Shown here: positions 1-7,328 of the stretch, piece by piece
How positions within the stretch are numbered: position 1 is the first letter of the stretch
Layout: every line of letters begins with the position of its first letter
NCBI GenBank assembly: GCA_964437515.1
Contig: CAYTHB010000061.1
Coordinates: 1 to 17,045, forward strand
Origin: Sterolibacterium sp964437515
GTDB lineage: Bacteria > Pseudomonadota > Gammaproteobacteria > Burkholderiales > Rhodocyclaceae
Reading direction: 5' to 3'
Length of the DNA stretch: 17,045 nucleotides
Translations under genes and position numbers: made by a program
Notes under the pieces: generated by a model
What the model was told of the DNA's origin: nothing
The model's database searches: none
What the model saw: only the letters and a program-made list of their open reading frames with translations

Positions 1-178
1 TCCGTGGGGGATGGGTGGGGTGGGCGTATCGGGTAACGATTATTTCATCCTCTGTGGGTGGAGATGGCTACCATGATCGTTAGCGGTTCGCAGTACTTTG
101 GATGAGGCTTGCGTCGGGTGATATCCCTGAAGTAAGGTGCGAGCTTCTCGGGAAGTACAAACACAGGAAACGCTTGGT

Positions 179-1108
179 ATGACGACTGCACTGATTACTC
201 ACCGTGATTGTTGGCGTCACGATATGGGCGCACATCATCCGGAATCGCCCGAGCGACTGGATGCGATACAGGATCGTCTGATTGCCGCCGGGCTTGATAT
301 TCATCTCGAATACCACGAAGCACCCCAGGCGGAGATGGCGCAATTGCTACGCGCCCATGCGCGTCCTTACATTGAAATGTTGTCTGACAGCGTGCCTCAA
401 TCAGGCATCGTTCATCTCGATCCGGATACCGCGATGTCCCCGGGAACTTGGGATGCCGCACTGCGCGCAGCGGGGGCGGGCGTGCTGGCCGTGGATTTGG
501 TGATGCAGGGCAGGGTGGATAACGCTTTTTGTGCCGTGCGCCCGCCGGGGCATCATGCCGAACGTGCGCGGGCAATGGGGTTTTGTTTTTTCAATAATAT
601 TGCGATTGCTGCCTTGCATGGCATCGAGGCTTGGGGCTTGCGTCGTGTCGCCATCGTGGATTTCGATGTGCACCATGGCAACGGGACGGAGCAGATTCTG
701 TCTGGGCGGGATGATGTCCTGATGGTCGGGAGCTTTCAGCACCCGTTTTATCCCTACAGCGGGACGGAGCATCCTGCGGCCAATATGCTCAATGTGCCGC
801 TACCTGCAGGCACACGCGGCGATGCGTTTCGTCAGATGGTGACGGAGCAATGGCTACCGCGTCTGCGGGCATTTGACCCCGAGCTAATCTGCATTTCCGC
901 CGGTTTTGATGCACATCGTGAGGATGACATGGCTTCGTTAGGGTTCGTCGAAGAAGATTATGCGTGGGTGACTGGCGAACTCTTGAACCTGGCGCGTGCC
1001 AGTAGTGCGACGGCAGGTCGTATCGTTTCGATGCTGGAAGGCGGTTATGCACTTTCCGCATTGGGGCGCAGCGTGGCAGCACATATCAAGGTTCTGGCCG
1101 ATTTGTAG
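179..1108 (+). CDS. Histone deacetylase family protein (zinc-dependent deacetylase/amidohydrolase)
   Basis: This is a 309-residue cytoplasmic protein of the arginase/deacetylase fold, which hydrolyses acetyl-amide bonds using zinc. Visible family motifs are the catalytic His pair in RPPGHHA (H125-H126), the metal-binding block DFDVHHGNG (D163 and H165 as ligands), the third ligand in AGFDAH (D244), and the transition-state Tyr in EGGY (Y290). All key residues are present, so it should be active. The substrate cannot be read from sequence; bacterial relatives act on acetylpolyamines, acetylated small molecules or acetyl-lysine. I start at ATG 179 because AGGAAA lies 8 nt upstream; an in-frame GTG at 137 would add 14 residues but lacks a comparable ribosome site. 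It is the first readable gene of a run with dapA (42 nt gap) and bamC. There is no signal peptide. Confidence 0.93.
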   Translation: MTTALITHRDCWRHDMGAHHPESPERLDAIQDRLIAAGLDIHLEYHEAPQAEMAQLLRAHARPYIEMLSDSVPQSGIVHLDPDTAMSPGTWDAALRAAGAGVLAVDLVMQGRVDNAFCAVRPPGHHAERARAMGFCFFNNIAIAALHGIEAWGLRRVAIVDFDVHHGNGTEQILSGRDDVLMVGSFQHPFYPYSGTEHPAANMLNVPLPAGTRGDAFRQMVTEQWLPRLRAFDPELICISAGFDAHREDDMASLGFVEEDYAWVTGELLNLARASSATAGRIVSMLEGGYALSALGRSVAAHIKVLADL

Positions 1109-1150
1109 GCACTTTCGAGTAAAATTGCCGTTTTTTCAGAGTCGCACGTC

Positions 1151-2029
1151 ATGATTACAGGTTCCATTCCCGCGATTGCCACGCCCATGCTTGAGGACGG
1201 TAGCCTCGATCTGCCGCGTTTGCGTGCCTTTATCGACTGGCATGTCAGTGAAGGCTCGAATGCGTTGGTCATGGTGGGGACGACAGGTGAGTCGCCGACA
1301 GTCGATGTGGATGAACATTGCCTGATTATTCAAGCGGCCGTGGAACAAGCCGCGGGGCGCGTGCCGGTGATTGCCGGAACAGGCGCGAATTCGACGGCAG
1401 AGGCCATCGAGTTGGCGCAGTTTGCCAAGAAGGTCGGCGCGGCGGCGCATCTGTCGGTCGTGCCTTATTACAACAAGCCGACGCAAGAAGGTTTGTATCG
1501 TCACTTCAAAGCCGTGGCGGAAGCCGTCGATTTGCCGATGATTTTGTACAACGTGCCGGGGCGCACCGGGTGCGACATGAGCAATGACACGGCTTTGCGC
1601 CTGGCACAGGTGTCGGGAGTCATCGGCATCAAGGATGCCACGGGCAATGTGGAGCGCGGTAGCGACCTCATCAAGCGCGCGCCGCGAGGCTTTGCCATTT
1701 ACAGCGGCGACGATGCAACCGCATTGGCACTGATTTTGTTAGGGGCGCATGGCACGATTTCGGTGACTGCCAACGTCGCTCCCCGGTTGATGAGTGAAAT
1801 GTGCGCGGCAGGTCTGGCAGGGGAACTCAGACGGGCACGCGAGATCAACTTCCGTTTGCTGGGCTTGCATCGCAACCTGTTTCTGGAAGCGAACCCGATT
1901 CCCGTCAAATGGGCATTGGCGCGCATGGGTAAAATGACGGATGGACTGCGTCTGCCACTCACGCCGTTTGCAACCGAATATCACGACCGTCTGCGTGCCG
2001 CGCTTGCTGAAGCCGGTATTGCGGTTTGA
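1151..2029 (+). CDS. dapA: 4-hydroxy-tetrahydrodipicolinate synthase
   Basis: DapA condenses pyruvate with aspartate semialdehyde, the first committed step to diaminopimelate and lysine, and so feeds peptidoglycan synthesis. It has 292 residues, the usual length. Residue numbering matches the E. coli enzyme: Schiff-base lysine K161 in GIKDATG, Y133 in ILYNVPGR, R138, T44/T45 in VGTTGES, and Y107 in PYYNKPTQEG. The catalytic set is complete. It begins 42 nt after the deacetylase gene and is followed after 37 nt by bamC. The dapA-bamC neighbourhood is also found in E. coli, which supports both calls. A TAAAAT at 1120-1125 in the short upstream gap could be a -10 element giving dapA its own promoter, but I see no convincing -35. 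The ribosome site is weak. Confidence 0.97.
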   Translation: MITGSIPAIATPMLEDGSLDLPRLRAFIDWHVSEGSNALVMVGTTGESPTVDVDEHCLIIQAAVEQAAGRVPVIAGTGANSTAEAIELAQFAKKVGAAAHLSVVPYYNKPTQEGLYRHFKAVAEAVDLPMILYNVPGRTGCDMSNDTALRLAQVSGVIGIKDATGNVERGSDLIKRAPRGFAIYSGDDATALALILLGAHGTISVTANVAPRLMSEMCAAGLAGELRRAREINFRLLGLHRNLFLEANPIPVKWALARMGKMTDGLRLPLTPFATEYHDRLRAALAEAGIAV

Positions 2030-2066
2030 TTTATCTTTCTGACTCCCTGACTATTTCGAGGCACGC

Positions 2067-3209
2067 ATGAAACGCAATTTGCTGTTGTCGTCGCTCGTTT
2101 TGACTACGTTTACTCTGACAGGCTGCTCTGGCTCCCTGTTGGAGTCCAAAAAAATTGATTACAAGTCGTCGGGTCGTTTACCTTCGTTGGAAATCCCGCC
2201 TGACTTGACGACGCCTAGCCGCGATGAGCGTTACGCCATTCCGGATGGGGGCGGTAAGGGAACGGAAACTTTTTCTTCCTATAGTAATGATCGCACCACT
2301 CTGGCTCGTGTGGGTTTGCCGGAGGCGGCCACGCAATCCGACAAGTTGCGTGTCGAACGTGACGGTACGCAGCGCTGGTTGGTCGTAGAGGGTACGCCGG
2401 ACAAACTCTGGCCTGTCGTCAAGGATTTCTGGCAAAACATCGGCTTTACCTTGTCTCTTGAAATGCCTGAAGCGGGCATCATGGAAACCGACTGGAATGA
2501 GAATCGCGCCAAGCTGCCCCAAGATATTATCCGGGGAACCATCGGCAAGGCGCTGGATTTCATGTATTCCACGTCAGAACGAGACAAGTTCCGTGCGCGT
2601 CTTGAAAAGGGCAGTACGCCCGGAACGACCGAGATTTACATCAGCCATCGTGGCATGGTCGAGGTGTATACCAATGAGGGGCGTAGCGAAACACGCTGGC
2701 AACCACGCGCAGCGGATCCCGAACTCGAAGCCGAAATGTTGCAACGTCTTCTGGTTCGTTTGGGTGTGGATGCCGATCGCGCCAAAACGCTGTTGGCCAG
2801 CGAACAGAAGCAGGATGTGCGTGCACGTCTTCAACAGGATGCTGGCGGTCTCAGTCAGTTGGCCGTTCAGGAACCCTTTGATCGCACCTGGCGTCGTGTC
2901 GGGCTGGCTCTGGACCGTGTGAATTTCACGGTGGAAGATCGTGATCGCATCAAGGGAATTTACTACGTTCGTTATGTCGATCCGGATGTCGATGCCAGCA
3001 AGAAAAAGGGAGAAAAAGGTTTCCTCGACAAGCTGGCTTTCTGGCGGAGCGATAAGACGGATGCACGTCAAGCGGCTCAGATGCGCGTCGTGGTCACGGG
3101 TTCGGGTGATACCAGCACCATCGTGCAGGTACAGAGCCATGACGGCAAGATCGATAGTTCAGCAACGGGGCGCAAGATTCTGGGCTTGCTGCTTGAACAG
3201 TTGAAGTAG
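2067..3209 (+). CDS. bamC: Outer membrane protein assembly factor BamC (lipoprotein)
   Basis: BamC is an accessory lipoprotein of the BAM complex, which folds beta-barrel proteins into the outer membrane. The 380-residue product starts with a lipoprotein signal ending in the lipobox LTGC, with lipidated Cys20. Ser rather than Asp follows at +2, consistent with outer-membrane sorting. Residues about 28-50 (IDYKS then LEIPPDLT) correspond to the unstructured segment that contacts BamD in known complexes. Two helix-grip domains follow, about 95-235 (containing METDW) and about 260-380, joined by a charged linker. It is longer than E. coli BamC (344), partly through a Lys-rich insertion near 310-320. 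It follows dapA in the same direction, and the transcript ends at the hairpin at 3269-3298. Confidence 0.93.
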   Translation: MKRNLLLSSLVLTTFTLTGCSGSLLESKKIDYKSSGRLPSLEIPPDLTTPSRDERYAIPDGGGKGTETFSSYSNDRTTLARVGLPEAATQSDKLRVERDGTQRWLVVEGTPDKLWPVVKDFWQNIGFTLSLEMPEAGIMETDWNENRAKLPQDIIRGTIGKALDFMYSTSERDKFRARLEKGSTPGTTEIYISHRGMVEVYTNEGRSETRWQPRAADPELEAEMLQRLLVRLGVDADRAKTLLASEQKQDVRARLQQDAGGLSQLAVQEPFDRTWRRVGLALDRVNFTVEDRDRIKGIYYVRYVDPDVDASKKKGEKGFLDKLAFWRSDKTDARQAAQMRVVVTGSGDTSTIVQVQSHDGKIDSSATGRKILGLLLEQLK

Positions 3210-3231
3210 AGTTTGATGACCGTAGATAGCC

Positions 3232-3264
3232 CCTGCGTTACAAAATGTTAACTGTTAACGCAGG
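3232..3264. repeat. Inverted repeat just after bamC
   Basis: A perfect 9-bp inverted repeat, CCTGCGTTA (3232-3240) and TAACGCAGG (3256-3264), is separated by 15 nt. The palindromic hexamer GTTAAC occurs twice in it, at 3247-3252 and 3254-3259. There is no T-tract, so it is not itself a terminator. It sits 5 bp before the bidirectional terminator and may form a second hairpin protecting the bamC mRNA end. The role is inferred. Confidence 0.6.
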
Positions 3265-3268
3265 CAAC

Positions 3269-3298
3269 AAAAAAGCCAGCCGTTAGGCTGGCTTTTTT
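3269..3298. terminator. Bidirectional intrinsic terminator between bamC and the small lipoprotein gene
   Basis: GCCAGCC (3275-3281), loop GTTA and GGCTGGC (3286-3292) form a perfect 7-bp stem. It is flanked by six A on the left and six T on the right, so it ends transcription on both strands. It serves bamC (+) and the convergent lipoprotein gene (-). Confidence 0.95.
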
Positions 3299-3350
3299 GC
3301 AGGGAAGCGGTGCGTTTGTACTTGCGTACTTATCGCACCATCACACTATA

Positions 3351-3587
3351 TTAGTGCTTGGCTTCTTCAGCGGGCTTGGCAGCAGCGTCAGCAGCCGGGG
3401 CAGCCGGAGCAGCCGGAGCGGCAGCGTCAGCAGCCGGGGCAGCCGGAGCAGCCGGAGCGGCCGGAGCGGCAGCGTCAGCAGCCGGAGCAGCGGGTGCTGC
3501 GGGAGCAGCTTCGGGAGCGGGAGCGGGCTTGCTGCAAGCAGCAACGGACAGAGCGAGCAGAGCGGCAACGAGGAGAGAGTGCTTCAT
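3351..3587 (-). CDS. Small Ala/Pro-rich repeat lipoprotein
   Basis: A 78-residue product starts at ATG 3587, chosen because AAGGAAAT lies just upstream and it opens a textbook lipoprotein signal: MKH, a hydrophobic core, then the lipobox VAAC with Cys18. The mature part is almost only Ala and Pro with interspersed Asp, built from repeats of about 13-16 residues (ADAAAPAAPAAPA), and ends in KPAEEAKH. Such an extended, flexible chain anchored in a membrane could act as a spacer in the periplasm, but no enzymatic domain is present and I cannot name the function. Similar small Ala/Pro-rich lipoproteins are common in Burkholderiales. The reading frame on the opposite strand is an artefact of the GC-rich repeats. 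Confidence 0.85.
   Translation of the reverse strand: MKHSLLVAALLALSVAACSKPAPAPEAAPAAPAAPAADAAAPAAPAAPAAPAADAAAPAAPAAPAADAAAKPAEEAKH
3382..3502. repeat. Tandem coding repeats inside the Ala/Pro-rich lipoprotein
   Basis: A 39-bp unit at 3382-3420 is repeated exactly at 3421-3459. An additional 9-bp step, GCCGGAGCG (3460-3468), follows, then a diverged third copy from 3469. All steps are multiples of 3, so copy-number changes keep the frame and only alter chain length. This suggests recent expansion by slippage or unequal recombination. Confidence 0.9.
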
Positions 3588-3627
3588 TTTATTTCCTTTA
3601 TCGATCGAGAGTAATGCAAGGTACAGG

Positions 3628-3650
3628 GGGTTACAGAAAGGGTTACAGAA
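3628..3650. repeat. Direct repeat in the lipoprotein 5' leader
   Basis: GGGTTACAGAA occurs at 3628-3638 and again at 3640-3650, a perfect 11-bp direct repeat with 12-bp periodicity. It lies in the predicted untranslated leader of the minus-strand lipoprotein gene, between its -10 (3690-3695) and start codon. It could be a protein or small-RNA binding site; no function is shown. Confidence 0.6.
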
Positions 3651-3689
3651 GAGCATTTCTGGACTGGTTGTGACATCAGTCAGCCAAAA

Positions 3690-3698
3690 ATTATATCA
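3690..3698 (-). promoter_or_regulatory. Extended -10 promoter for the small lipoprotein gene
   Basis: Read on the minus strand the sequence is TGATATAAT: a perfect TATAAT preceded by the TG of an extended -10 element. No good -35 is present, which is usual for extended -10 promoters. The predicted start near 3683 gives a leader of about 95 nt containing the 11-bp direct repeat. Confidence 0.6.
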
Positions 3699-4293
3699 GT
3701 CGAAAATTAAAAATGCAGTAATCGTATCGATTTATTTGAAGTTGAAACAAGGTGTTTTTTTGCGCTTTGACCCCGTGTTTTGGGGCTTCTGCCTACTCAG
3801 ATGAATAGTGGCACATGGATAGGCTGTTGTTTTTTTGAAACACTTTGATTCGTAAGACACCCCGAAATGGGTGCCTTGAAAAACGGATGAGGGTATCGGG
3901 TCTGTTAAAATGCGTCCTCTTCATGGCTCATTTCATTTCTATGGCCTTGTGCAGTGCCAATATTTACCCCGGCTCGTTTTGCCATCGTCGGGTTGATGAT
4001 TGAGCATTCGCAGTAAGGCACATTGCATTGATGTGGCACACAGCAGGCAATAAGTGTGCACAACGTGCGGTCGTCCGGTCGCTTGCGCTGATGTACCTCG
4101 TCATTATCAGGTTCTTTACATCGCGCCATATCCATCGGCTCTTCTGCGACCGCGTTTTTGTTGATTGATGGTCGGAACGGCTTTGTAAGCCGGACAGGTA
4201 TGTGATGATGCAGCGCCCCAATGCAATGTTGGGGGTTCCTTTCGTCAGCCCACTGTCTGCGATGCCCATTCCGGATTTTCAGGGAGGCCGCCC
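3699..4293. other. Long non-coding stretch before mltF with small inverted repeats
   Basis: No reading frame here has a recognisable product. Visible elements are CCCC(3771-3774)/GGGG(3782-3785); CACCC(3858-3862)/GGGTG(3869-3873), extended by an AAG/CTT pair; a possible -10, TAAAAT, at 3906-3911 without a clear -35; and CCCCAA(4216-4221)/TTGGGG(4229-4234). None has a T-tract in the right place for a terminator. If the 3906 element is a promoter, mltF would carry a leader of about 375 nt. A 26-codon frame begins at ATG 3923 (MAHFIS...) right after that element; it resembles the opening residues I associate with some betaproteobacterial PurL proteins but then diverges. Confidence 0.4.
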
Positions 4294-6069
4294 ATGCGTC
4301 GCGTGTACGGTTTCAGTTTCATTGTTTGCTTGCTAGGGTTGTTGGGCGTGTTGCTGGGCAGTACCGCCTGCACACGCATCAGTGAGTCATTGCCGCGTGA
4401 CGAACTGGTCGTGGCTGTGCGCGATACGCCGGCATTCCTTCAAGGGGAAGATGCCGGGTTCGAACGCGATCTGATCAATACCTTTGCGCAAGAATTGGGC
4501 TTCAAGGTGCGCGTGATCCGTGTACATGATCACGACGAGCTGATTGAGTTGCTGCGCGAAGGTAAAGCACATTTTGCGGCTTCGGCCACGGTGCTTGAAC
4601 ATCTCGACGGCATTCGATATACCGCTCCCTTGCGAGAGTCGCCGCAGGTGCTTGTACAGTCTGCTGCTGCGCTTTCCATCGATGAACTCGATGAGTTGGA
4701 AGGTCACCAGATCGAGGTTCTCGAAGGCTCACCGCAGGCGCTGGAGTTGAACGCATTGAATGTGCAGAATGCGGCTGTCAACGTGAGCCTCGGGGTGGGT
4801 GACGCCCAGGCTGCTGAAATCCGAACGGCTCCCTTGCGTTCAGGATTGCATTTCACCTTGTCCGGGCAGCATGGCATGAATGAAATCGAGCTACTTGAAC
4901 GAGTCAGCGAGCGCAAAAGCGAGCTGGCAGCGACCGATCGTTTGAGTTTTGATATTGCATCGAATTTTTATCCCGATATTCAGATAGCGCAGCCTTTGGA
5001 AGGGCGGGTTCGTTTTGCTTGGGCCTTTCCGGAAGAGGGCTCTCAAGCGTTATTCGATAAGGCCCAGCAATTCATTGCACGCATTCGTCAGGATGGTTCG
5101 TTGGCGCGTTTGGATGATCGATATTTTGGACATATCCATCGACTGGATTCGTATTCGATTGCCAGCTTTCTGGAGCGCGTCGATACGACGTTGCCACGGT
5201 TACGGCAGGATTTTATTACGGCACAAAATAACACCGGAATCGACTGGCGGTTGCTGGCCGCTGTAGCCTATCAGGAGTCGATGTGGAATCCGCTGGCCAC
5301 TTCACCGACCAATGTGCGTGGCATCATGATGCTGACGGAAGAGACGGCGGATCGGCTCAAGGTCACGAATCGTCTGGATGCGCGGCAGAGCATTCTCGCT
5401 GGGGCGAGGTATCTGTCGGATCTCATCGATGATCTGCCCAATGATATTCCCCAGCCTGACCGCACCTGGATGGGGATTGCTGCCTACAATCTGGGACAGG
5501 GGCACATGAACGGTGCTCGGGCCATCGCCAAGACACTCAAACGTGATAACACGTCATGGTATGAGATGAAGGCTGTATTACCCTTGATGGCGCGTGAAGA
5601 GTATTACCGTCGCTTGAAGAGTGGGCGCGCCCGTGGAGGCGAGGCGGTCATCATGGTGGAGAATATTCGCAAGTTTTATGACATTCTGGCGCGATTCGAA
5701 TTGCCTGTACAACTGGCATCTGCGTCTGCTGGGGAAAAGCTCAACACTATTGCAGCCAAGCATGAGACGAATGGAGCACGTGGAGCGAATGGAGCAAAAG
5801 GACTGCTGACGACGAAATGGACGCCGAACAAATGGGCTCATCGTCAGCCGTCGTCCCTTCCTTCGGCTACGCCATCACCTGCGTTGGCCAAGACGCAACA
5901 AACGTATCGACGAGAAAATAAAGGCAATACAGTAACCTCTATTCCTGTGGCAGCCAGTGTCACCGGGTTGCAGATCGCAGCAGCAGTCCCGGTTGAGTCT
6001 GGCTCAGGCTCAGGCTTGGGTATCGACTACAACGCACTGATACCGATGGTTTCTGCGCCTGCCATGTAA
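4294..6069 (+). CDS. mltF: Membrane-bound lytic murein transglycosylase F-type protein
   Basis: MltF-type enzymes cleave the MurNAc-GlcNAc bond of peptidoglycan, forming 1,6-anhydro ends, and carry a solute-binding-protein domain that modulates activity. The 591-residue product has a signal sequence with a weak lipobox (STAC, Cys26), a periplasmic-binding domain at about 36-280 (VVAVRDTPAF near its start), and a goose-type lysozyme domain at about 300-470. The catalytic Glu is E328 in AYQESMWNP, followed by the GIMMLTEETA and AAYNLGQGH motifs. The last roughly 120 residues are Ser/Ala/Pro-rich low-complexity sequence with a short GARGANGAKG repeat and an SGSGSG stretch, making the protein longer than E. 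coli MltF (518). GGGAGG lies 6 nt before the ATG. Its 3' end overlaps serS by 43 bp on the opposite strand. Confidence 0.9.
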   Translation: MRRVYGFSFIVCLLGLLGVLLGSTACTRISESLPRDELVVAVRDTPAFLQGEDAGFERDLINTFAQELGFKVRVIRVHDHDELIELLREGKAHFAASATVLEHLDGIRYTAPLRESPQVLVQSAAALSIDELDELEGHQIEVLEGSPQALELNALNVQNAAVNVSLGVGDAQAAEIRTAPLRSGLHFTLSGQHGMNEIELLERVSERKSELAATDRLSFDIASNFYPDIQIAQPLEGRVRFAWAFPEEGSQALFDKAQQFIARIRQDGSLARLDDRYFGHIHRLDSYSIASFLERVDTTLPRLRQDFITAQNNTGIDWRLLAAVAYQESMWNPLATSPTNVRGIMMLTEETADRLKVTNRLDARQSILAGARYLSDLIDDLPNDIPQPDRTWMGIAAYNLGQGHMNGARAIAKTLKRDNTSWYEMKAVLPLMAREEYYRRLKSGRARGGEAVIMVENIRKFYDILARFELPVQLASASAGEKLNTIAAKHETNGARGANGAKGLLTTKWTPNKWAHRQPSSLPSATPSPALAKTQQTYRRENKGNTVTSIPVAASVTGLQIAAAVPVESGSGSGLGIDYNALIPMVSAPAM

Positions 6070-7316
6070 GGGCGCAGTACCGTTGGGATGCTGATGCTCC
6101 CATCGGCCTGCTGATAGTTTTCCAGCACGGCAACCAGCGTTCGACCGATGGCAAGGCCAGAGCCGTTCAGGGTGTGAACGAGTTCGGGTTTGTTCTTTTC
6201 GTTGCGATAACGTGCCTGCATGCGGCGCGCCTGAAAAGATTCGAAGTTCGAACAGGATGAAATTTCGCGATAGGTATTTTGTGCGGGGAGCCAGACTTCG
6301 AGGTCATAGGTCTTGGCGGCAGAAAAACCCATGTCGCCTGTACACAAAGCCATCTTGCGATACGGCAATTCCAGCTTCTGCAATATCGTTTCTGCGTGGT
6401 GCGTGAGCTCTTCCAGTGCCTGCCAGGATTTTTCCGGATGAACGATCTGAACCAGTTCGACCTTGTCAAATTGATGCTGACGAATCATGCCTCGCGTATC
6501 ACGTCCGTAGGAGCCCGCTTCTGAACGAAAGCAGGGCGTGTGGCACACAAATTTCAAGGGAAGCTGTTCTGCCGCAAGGATTTCGTCGCGCACGATGTTG
6601 GTGACAGGCACTTCAGCCGTGGGAATCAGGTAGAGCTTGCTGCCATCGCTGCGCGGCACTTGAAATAGGTCTTCTTCGAACTTGGGGAGTTGCCCCGTGC
6701 CGAACATGCTGTCGGGATTGACCAAGTAAGGGGCGTAAATTTCGGTATAAGCATGTGCGCCCGTATGGGTGTCCAGCATGAATTGAGCCAAAGCACGATG
6801 CAGGCGGGCAATCTGCCCTTTCATGAGCGAAAAGCGACTGCCGGAAATTTTGGTGGCCGTCTCGAAATCGAGTCCTCCCAAGTTTTCACCAATCTCAACA
6901 TGATCCTTGACCGGGAAGTCGAAAGTTTTGGGTGTTCCCCAGCGCAGCACTTCGACGTTGGCTGTTTCATCACGTCCCACGGGGACGCTTTCGTGCGGCA
7001 GATTGGGGATGAGGGCGACAAAGGCATTGAAGCGAACGAGTAAGGCGGCAAGACTCTCCTCGTCGGCTTTCAATGCGTCCCCCAAGCCAGCGACTTCGGC
7101 CATGACAGCGGTGACATCTTCACCTTTGGATTTGAGTTGTCCAATCTGTTTCGACAGGGCATTGCGACGAGCCTGCAATTCCTGTGTGCGTGTCTGTAAT
7201 TGCTTGCGCTCATCTTCCAGTGCCTGAAAGGTGGTTGAATCCAGTGTGACACCGCGCGTGGCCAGGCGTGCGGTGACCTGGTCGAGTTGAGTTCGCAAAT
7301 GTTGAATATCAAGCAT
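6027..7316 (-). CDS. serS: Seryl-tRNA synthetase
   Basis: SerRS attaches serine to tRNA-Ser, and to tRNA-Sec where present, in the cytoplasm. The 429 residues match the usual bacterial length (E. coli 430). The N-terminal roughly 105 residues form the antiparallel coiled-coil arm that grips the long variable arm of tRNA-Ser. The class II core follows: the TAE serine-binding loop at 233-235, motif 2 around 258-285 (FRSEAGSYGRDTRGM), and motif 3 around 385-403 (GSGLAIGRTLVAVLENYQ). Start ATG 7316 has AGGA 7 nt upstream and lies 12 nt after the rarA stop, so serS is the last gene of the ftsK-lolA-rarA-serS run. The C-terminus (AETIGISAL) is slightly longer than usual and overlaps mltF by 43 bp. 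Confidence 0.98.
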   Translation of the reverse strand: MLDIQHLRTQLDQVTARLATRGVTLDSTTFQALEDERKQLQTRTQELQARRNALSKQIGQLKSKGEDVTAVMAEVAGLGDALKADEESLAALLVRFNAFVALIPNLPHESVPVGRDETANVEVLRWGTPKTFDFPVKDHVEIGENLGGLDFETATKISGSRFSLMKGQIARLHRALAQFMLDTHTGAHAYTEIYAPYLVNPDSMFGTGQLPKFEEDLFQVPRSDGSKLYLIPTAEVPVTNIVRDEILAAEQLPLKFVCHTPCFRSEAGSYGRDTRGMIRQHQFDKVELVQIVHPEKSWQALEELTHHAETILQKLELPYRKMALCTGDMGFSAAKTYDLEVWLPAQNTYREISSCSNFESFQARRMQARYRNEKNKPELVHTLNGSGLAIGRTLVAVLENYQQADGSISIPTVLRPYMAGAETIGISAL

Positions 7317-7328
7317 GATGAAATCCTG

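Noticed and set aside
1..178. Tail of an upstream gene at the left edge
   Set aside because: Three short open stretches run in from the left edge, but they are only 11-30 codons long with no recognisable residues, so no partial gene can be supported.
3382..3502. CRISPR-like regular repeats
   Set aside because: The units are directly adjacent without unique spacers and encode an in-frame Ala/Pro protein.
3669..3684. CRP site (TGTGA-N6-TCAGC) near the lipoprotein promoter
   Set aside because: Only 8 of 10 consensus bases match, and with this many bases scanned such a hit is expected by chance; its position relative to the promoter is ambiguous.
3358..3804. Plus-strand Ala/Gly-rich frame opposite the small lipoprotein
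   Set aside because: The (GGAGCA)-type repeats stay open on both strands. The minus strand has a signal peptide, lipobox, ribosome site and promoter; the plus strand has none.
3905..4269. Two minus-strand frames of 76 and 101 codons
   Set aside because: No family resemblance, no ribosome sites, and Arg/Ser/Thr-rich composition typical of random frames.
3840..4290. Cobalamin riboswitch or 6S RNA in the gap before mltF
   Set aside because: A few words (GGTGCC, GCCGGACAGG) looked promising, but the conserved B12 box and the long closing stem with central bubble of 6S RNA are missing.
6053..6077. Terminator between convergent mltF and serS
   Set aside because: CTGCGCC/GGCGCAG form a 7-bp stem, but the loop is 11 nt and no T-tract follows on either strand.
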